Source: JBBRSC01 sp038245795
Lineage (GTDB): Bacteria; Actinomycetota; Acidimicrobiia; Acidimicrobiales; Microtrichaceae
DNA: 5,669 nucleotides
Direction of reading: 5' to 3'
Assembly (NCBI GenBank): GCA_038245795.1
Contig: JBBRSC010000222.1
Span: 1 to 5,669, forward strand
Part shown: positions 4,788-5,669 of the stretch, in pieces
Layout: the number at the start of each line of letters is the position of its first letter
Numbering within the stretch: position 1 is the stretch's first letter
The notes under the pieces: model-generated
What the model saw: the letters and a program-made list of their open reading frames with translations, nothing else
Databases searched by the model: none
What the model was told of the DNA's origin: nothing
Position numbers and translations under genes: made by a program

Positions 4788-5669
4788 ATGAAAGCAGTTC
4801 GATCCACGAGTACGGCAACGCCGAGGTGCTTCGTTACGAAGACGCACCCGCACCGGTGTGCGGTGACGACGACCTCGTGATCCGCGTGATGGGTACGTCG
4901 GTCAATCCGGTCGACTGGAAGATTCGGGAGGCCATCTGAAGGAAATGATCCCGTATTCCTTTCCCTTCATTCCCGGGTGGGACGTGTCCGGTGTCGTGCA
5001 CGCCGTTGGCCGCAACGCCAAGGCTTTCGAGATCGGTGACGAGGTCTACTCGCGACCTGACATCGCTCGAGACGGGACGTACGCCGAATACGTCGCAGTT
5101 CGCGAGAACGAAGTCGCACCGAAGCCGAAGTCCATCTCGCATCTCGAAGCGGGGACACTGCCGCTGGCCGGCATCACGGCGTGGGAGGCAATGGTGACGA
5201 TCGGACGCGTCACCGAGGGCCAGCGTGTTCTCGTCCATGCGGCATCAGGTGGTGTCGGGTCACTGGCCGTCCAGATCGCGAAGTCACGTAACGCCTACGT
5301 GATCGGCACCGCGTCGGCAACGAACCGTGAGCTGGTCGAATCCCTCGGCGTCGACGAGTTCATCGACTACAACACGCAAGATCTGCAGGAAGCCACCAAA
5401 GAGATCGACGTGGTGTTCGACACCATGGCGGCACGACCCAGGACGATTCCTGGACGGTGCTCGCCCCCGGAGGGATCTTGATCTCGATCGTGAGTCAGCC
5501 ATCGAAAGACGAGGCCCGGGAACGTAGTGTGCGTCGTTCGTACCTGTTCATCGGCCCGAACGTCGCCGCCCTCGACGGATTGACCGCACTCATCGACAGC
5601 GGACAGGTTCGCCCGGTGGTTGGTGCCGAGTTCGATCTTCACGACGTGAAGCTCGCCCATGCCTTGAGC
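4788..5669 (+). pseudogene. MDR-family NADPH:quinone oxidoreductase-like gene with three -1 frameshifts, cut by the window edge
   Basis: Joining three frames gives about 295 residues of a zinc-free medium-chain dehydrogenase/reductase, a family using NADPH to reduce quinones or enones. Frame 1 reads MKAVR (4788-4801). Frame 2 reads IHEYGNAEVLRYEDAPAP to NPVDWKIRE (4802-4930) and would stop at TGA 4937. Frame 3 reads HLKEMIPYSFPFIPGWDVSG to VVFDTM (4933-5427) and would stop at TGA 5479. The last frame, equal to frame 1, resumes near 5430 with GTTQDDSWTVLAPGGILISI and stays open to the edge. The dinucleotide-binding motif AASGGVGS is at joined residues 152-159. Each break is one missing base, two of them beside G runs. 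About 15 C-terminal residues seem to lie beyond the edge. Either the gene is a young pseudogene or the sequence has homopolymer deletions. The longest unbroken piece is 4945-5481. Confidence 0.85.

Noticed and set aside
4212..4853. Minus-strand 213-codon frame antisense to gabD
   Set aside because: The plus frame has all ALDH catalytic residues; the antisense frame is Cys/Arg-rich and featureless.

Overview
The window looks like chromosomal DNA of a high-GC actinobacterium. This is inferred from strongly G/C-ended codons, GTG starts, likely leaderless genes with TANNNT -10 boxes six bases before the start codon, and an aldehyde dehydrogenase closest, as far as I can recall, to the mycobacterial GabD1 type. 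No marker settles the lineage below phylum; Acidimicrobiia-like is a guess.

Left part (1-1303). A two-gene operon on the minus strand encodes a small VOC-fold (glyoxalase/extradiol dioxygenase-like) metalloenzyme and a FadR-type GntR regulator with a complete FCD metal site. The two reading frames overlap by four bases (GTGA). A perfect TGGTC-A-GACCA palindrome, the classic FadR-subfamily operator, covers the -35 region of the operon promoter. This suggests that the regulator represses its own operon and is released by the VOC enzyme's substrate or product.

Middle (1304-2018). A complete tmRNA gene (ssrA) lies on the plus strand, with an intact tRNA-like domain and a short tag, ANEQFAVAA. 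The roughly 330 bases after it carry no credible gene. They hold degenerate partial copies of the tmRNA 3' end, two hairpins and a thrice-repeated 10-mer. The 3' end of ssrA is a common integration site, and sampled base composition falls from about 70% GC to its left to about 60% to its right, so the right part may be an integrated island. No integrase is visible.

Right part (2019-5669). A minus-strand alpha/beta hydrolase is followed by a short minus-strand coding remnant with no identified family. A plus-strand pair comes next: a GabD-type succinate-semialdehyde dehydrogenase and, 51 bases on, an NADPH:quinone oxidoreductase-like MDR protein broken by three single-base losses that together restore the original frame. 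The pair suggests oxidation and reduction of small aldehydes or enones. The MDR gene is either a decaying pseudogene or shows sequencing deletions, and it runs off the right edge. I do not see a wholly new defence or mobile system. The best leads are the self-regulated VOC/GntR operon, the ssrA tag, and the ssrA 3'-end fragments at the composition boundary.
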